A DNA stretch of 64,000 bases from Desulfuromusa sp. (lineage in GTDB: Bacteria; Desulfobacterota; Desulfuromonadia; Desulfuromonadales; Geopsychrobacteraceae), in NCBI GenBank assembly GCA_016744675.1, contig JADGDX010000011.1, positions 1-64,000 on the forward strand, given 5' to 3'. Positions 61,778 through 64,000 of the stretch are shown one piece after another (within the stretch, counting starts at the first letter, position 1; the number at the start of each line of letters is the position of its first letter). The notes under the pieces are model-generated. The model had not been told where the DNA came from and searched no databases. It was given only the letters and a program-made list of their open reading frames with translations. Made by a program: the position numbers and the translations under genes.

Positions 61778-62941
61778 ATGAACATTCACGAATATCAGGC
61801 TAAAGCAATACTACGCAAATTCGGAGTTCCGGTTCCGGAAGGTCACGTAGTCTACAACAGTAACTCTGCCCGTGATTGGGCAAGGCGTTTAGGCGATGGC
61901 CCCTGGGCGGTCAAAGCTCAAATTCATGCTGGTGGTCGTGGCAAAGGTGGCGGTGTCAAAATTGCCAAAACTGCGGACGAAGTTAAGCAATATGCCAGAG
62001 ATATGTTTGGCATGACTCTCGTGACCCACCAGACCGGTCCAGAGGGAAAAATTGTTAAACGGGTTCTCATCGAAGAAGGAAGTAACATCGCTGATGAGTT
62101 CTATGTTTCTTTCCTCGTAGATCGTGCAACCGACAAAGTCACCCTCATGGCTTCTGCTGAAGGCGGCGTCAATATCGAAGAAGTTGCAGAGAAAACTCCT
62201 GAGAAACTTTTCTTTGAAGCTGTTGATCCTGTCGTTGGCCTGACTGCTTTTCAAGCACGTAAAGTGGCCTTCAAAATGGGCTTTGCCATCCCTCAGGTGA
62301 AACAGGCAGTTCCCATCCTGATAAATCTTTACAACGCATTCGTCGGATCAGACTGTTCACTTCTTGAAATAAACCCAATGATTCTGACTGCTGAAGGCAA
62401 TTTGCTCTGCCTCGATGCAAAACTCAACTTTGACGATAATGCTCTCTTCCGTCATCCAAATGTTCGTGACATGCGCGACTATGACGAAGAAGATCCAATG
62501 GAAATTGAAGCGGGTCAATACGACCTGTCTTACATTGCCCTGGACGGTAATATCGGCTGCATGGTGAACGGTGCTGGCTTGGCGATGGCAACGATGGATA
62601 TTATCCAACACTATGGATCGTCCCCTGCTAACTTCCTTGATGTCGGGGGCGGTGCAACCATAGAGCGTGTCACCGAAGCTTTCAAAATTATCCTTTCCGA
62701 CAGTAAAGTTGAAGGAATTCTGGTCAACATCTTCGGTGGAATCATGAAATGTGATGTCATCGCAACAGGTGTCGTCGAGGCCGCAAAACAGGTCGGCGTC
62801 AAAGTGCCATTGGTTGTTCGTCTCGAAGGAACCAATGTAGAGCTTGGCAAAAAGATCCTTGCAGAATCAGGTCTTGATATTGTCAGCGCTGATGGAATGG
62901 CCGATGCTGCTGAGAAGATTGTCAAAGCCGTCAACGGTTGA
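61778..62941 (+). CDS. sucC: Succinyl-CoA ligase beta subunit
   Basis: A 387-residue ATP-grasp subunit of succinyl-CoA synthetase. [40 protein letters not shown] (nucleotide binding) and [31 protein letters not shown]-like ([16 protein letters not shown]) blocks are all present. The stop codon TGA is the first codon of hairpin repeat B, and the C-terminus is normal. It operates with SucD in the TCA cycle; the direction in this organism is not deducible. Confidence 0.97.
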   Translation: MNIHEYQAKAILRKFGVPVPEGHVVYNSNSARDWARRLGDGPWAVKAQIHAGGRGKGGGVKIAKTADEVKQYARDMFGMTLVTHQTGPEGKIVKRVLIEEGSNIADEFYVSFLVDRATDKVTLMASAEGGVNIEEVAEKTPEKLFFEAVDPVVGLTAFQARKVAFKMGFAIPQVKQAVPILINLYNAFVGSDCSLLEINPMILTAEGNLLCLDAKLNFDDNALFRHPNVRDMRDYDEEDPMEIEAGQYDLSYIALDGNIGCMVNGAGLAMATMDIIQHYGSSPANFLDVGGGATIERVTEAFKIILSDSKVEGILVNIFGGIMKCDVIATGVVEAAKQVGVKVPLVVRLEGTNVELGKKILAESGLDIVSADGMADAAEKIVKAVNG

Positions 62942-63064
62942 TGGCGTCGCAAAAATACTGACCTGCGCCGTTGCGGCATTTTTCGAGACCTTGACATACT
63001 TAGGTATGCCTTCACCCTCGAAAAAACACAGCGCCTTGCAGGACAAAATTTTTGCTTAGCCACC
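62939..63064 (+). repeat. Stop-codon-anchored long hairpin repeat, copy B
   Basis: A 126-bp imperfect palindrome that starts with the sucC TGA as TGATGGCGTCGC. It has GACATAC-tta-GGTATGCC at the apex, flanked by TTTTTCGAGACC and CCCTCGAAAAAA, and ends with GGACAAAATTTTTGC and TTAGCCACC. It is closest to copy A. A separate small hairpin CGAATC-aaa-GATTCG follows, then AAGGAG of sucD. It sits between the co-transcribed sucC and sucD. Confidence 0.87.
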
Positions 63065-63100
63065 GAATCAAAGATTCGAAAGAGTTAAGGAGAAATAACA

Positions 63101-63973
63101 ATGAGTATTCTGATCGATAAAAATACCAAGGTCATCACCCAAGGAATTACTGGGGCAACAGGCCTTTTCCACGCTCAAGGTGCCCGCGACTACGGCACAC
63201 AAATGGTCGGCGGAGTGACCCCTGGAAAAGGAGGGACCAGTATTGATAGCTTCCCCATTTTTAATACTGTAGAAGATGCCGTTAAAGAAACCGGTGCTAA
63301 CGCTTCAGTGATCTATGTTCCACCAATTGGGAGTGCCGATGCCATCATGGAAGCTGTAGATGCAGGGATTGAACTAGTGATCTGTATCACTGAAGGTGTC
63401 CCTGTTCTTGACATGGTCAAAGTGAACAAATATATGCAGGGTAAAAACTGTCGACTTATTGGGCCCAACTGTCCAGGCGTTATCACTCCCGGCGAGTGTA
63501 AAATCGGCATCATGCCTGGCTACATTCACAAGCCCGGCCCCGTTGGCGTTGTTTCTCGCTCAGGAACCCTCACTTACGAGGCTGTCTGGCAATTAACAAC
63601 ACGCGATATCGGGCAAACAACCTGTGTTGGTATCGGTGGAGACCCAGTTAACGGGACCAGCCACCTTGACACACTCAAGATGTTTGAAGCTGATCCAGAA
63701 ACAAAAGCAGTCATCATGATTGGCGAAATCGGTGGCGACGCTGAAGAACAAGCAGCCGAATATGTCCGTGACCATATGAGCAAACCTGTTGCAGCATTTA
63801 TTGCAGGGGCAACGGCACCAGCAGGAAAACGGATGGGACATGCTGGAGCTATCATTTCAGGTGGCAAAGGTGATGCGGCCAGCAAAAAAGCATTCCTGCG
63901 CGAATGTGGTGTCAGCGTTGCTGATTCTCCTGCTGAAATGGCAGAAGCATTGCTCAAAATCTGGCAACCATAA
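63101..63973 (+). CDS. sucD: Succinyl-CoA ligase alpha subunit
   Basis: A 290-residue CoA-binding subunit. The CoA-binding Rossmann region ([36 protein letters not shown]), [20 protein letters not shown] and the phosphorylated His247 in [16 protein letters not shown] are all present. AAGGAG precedes the ATG. It is separated from sucC by repeat B, unlike the tight spacing usual in sucCD operons. The gene is complete; 27 bases remain to the window end. Confidence 0.97.
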   Translation: MSILIDKNTKVITQGITGATGLFHAQGARDYGTQMVGGVTPGKGGTSIDSFPIFNTVEDAVKETGANASVIYVPPIGSADAIMEAVDAGIELVICITEGVPVLDMVKVNKYMQGKNCRLIGPNCPGVITPGECKIGIMPGYIHKPGPVGVVSRSGTLTYEAVWQLTTRDIGQTTCVGIGGDPVNGTSHLDTLKMFEADPETKAVIMIGEIGGDAEEQAAEYVRDHMSKPVAAFIAGATAPAGKRMGHAGAIISGGKGDAASKKAFLRECGVSVADSPAEMAEALLKIWQP

Positions 63974-64000
63974 GCTTTACAATAAACATTGTTTGACCAC

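Noticed and set aside
62611-63063. 150-aa minus-strand ORF at the sucC end and repeat B
   Set aside because: It runs antisense to sucC and through repeat B, with no ribosome-binding site or recognisable domain.
1-64000. CRISPR array, rRNA operon, prophage or complete insertion sequence
   Set aside because: No regularly spaced direct repeats, rRNA sequence, integrase or transposase ORF was seen in the window.

Overview
The window looks like a chromosomal segment from a flagellated Gram-negative bacterium, most likely a deltaproteobacterium of the Desulfuromonadales type. The evidence is a large sigma-54/sigma-28 style flagellar cluster, the futalosine menaquinone genes mqnC and mqnE with ubiX- and ubiA-like partners, a pilT retraction ATPase, TCA-type genes (fumC, sucCD) and outer-membrane systems. 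No rRNA, CRISPR array, prophage or intact insertion sequence was seen. The lineage is inferred from gene content, not from a search.

Layout. Positions 1-430 hold two tRNA-Ser genes (GCU, cut by the window edge, and UGA) separated by a spacer that repeats the 3' end of tRNA-Ser(UGA). Positions 431-8374 carry serS, an HD hydrolase, an EamA transporter, fumC, an omptin-family outer-membrane protease with a G9 tract in its leader, rnd and mutY. Positions 8375-15028 carry hisC, mqnC, mqnE, ubiX, a ubiA-like prenyltransferase, a YqaA-like membrane protein and an MFS carrier. Positions 15082-46029 are one co-directional (minus strand) flagellar cluster read from right to left: a TPR protein, flgBC-fliEFGHIJ, a MotE-like protein, fliK, flgD, a TIGR02530-like gene, flgE, then (after a terminator and a new promoter) motAB-fliLMNOPQR-flhBAFG-fliA, a small unknown, flgF, flgG, flgA, flgH, flgI and flgJ. 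It encodes the export gate, C-ring, MS ring, rod, hook, L/P rings, stator and sigma-28. Filament genes (fliC, fliD, fliS), flgK, flgL, flgM, flgN and the master regulators are not here. Positions 46321-63973 (plus strand apart from one gene) hold two EamA transporters, glgC, a secreted delta-60/TSP3 protein, pilT with a small partner, a TetR-controlled RND efflux operon, a VOC protein (minus strand), folK, a small YHS-like protein, a transaldolase-family gene and sucCD.

The most unusual signal is a family of about 125-130 bp imperfect palindromes that begin exactly at the stop codon of the upstream gene and always point the same way. Four copies are seen: after the HD gene, fliL, fliE and sucC. 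All lie between co-directional genes and three lie inside likely operons. They share a central hairpin and conserved flanking blocks. Two further dispersed palindrome families occur around mutY, hisC and mqnE. Other items worth checking are the G-tract over the omptin ribosome-binding site, the rtT-like repeat downstream of tRNA-Ser, twin operators overlapping the tetR promoter, and two candidate sigma-54 promoters that fit the transcription units of the flagellar cluster.

Many start codons in the ORF track are the first possible TTG/GTG. Where a downstream ATG or GTG has a clear Shine-Dalgarno sequence I moved the start and said so.
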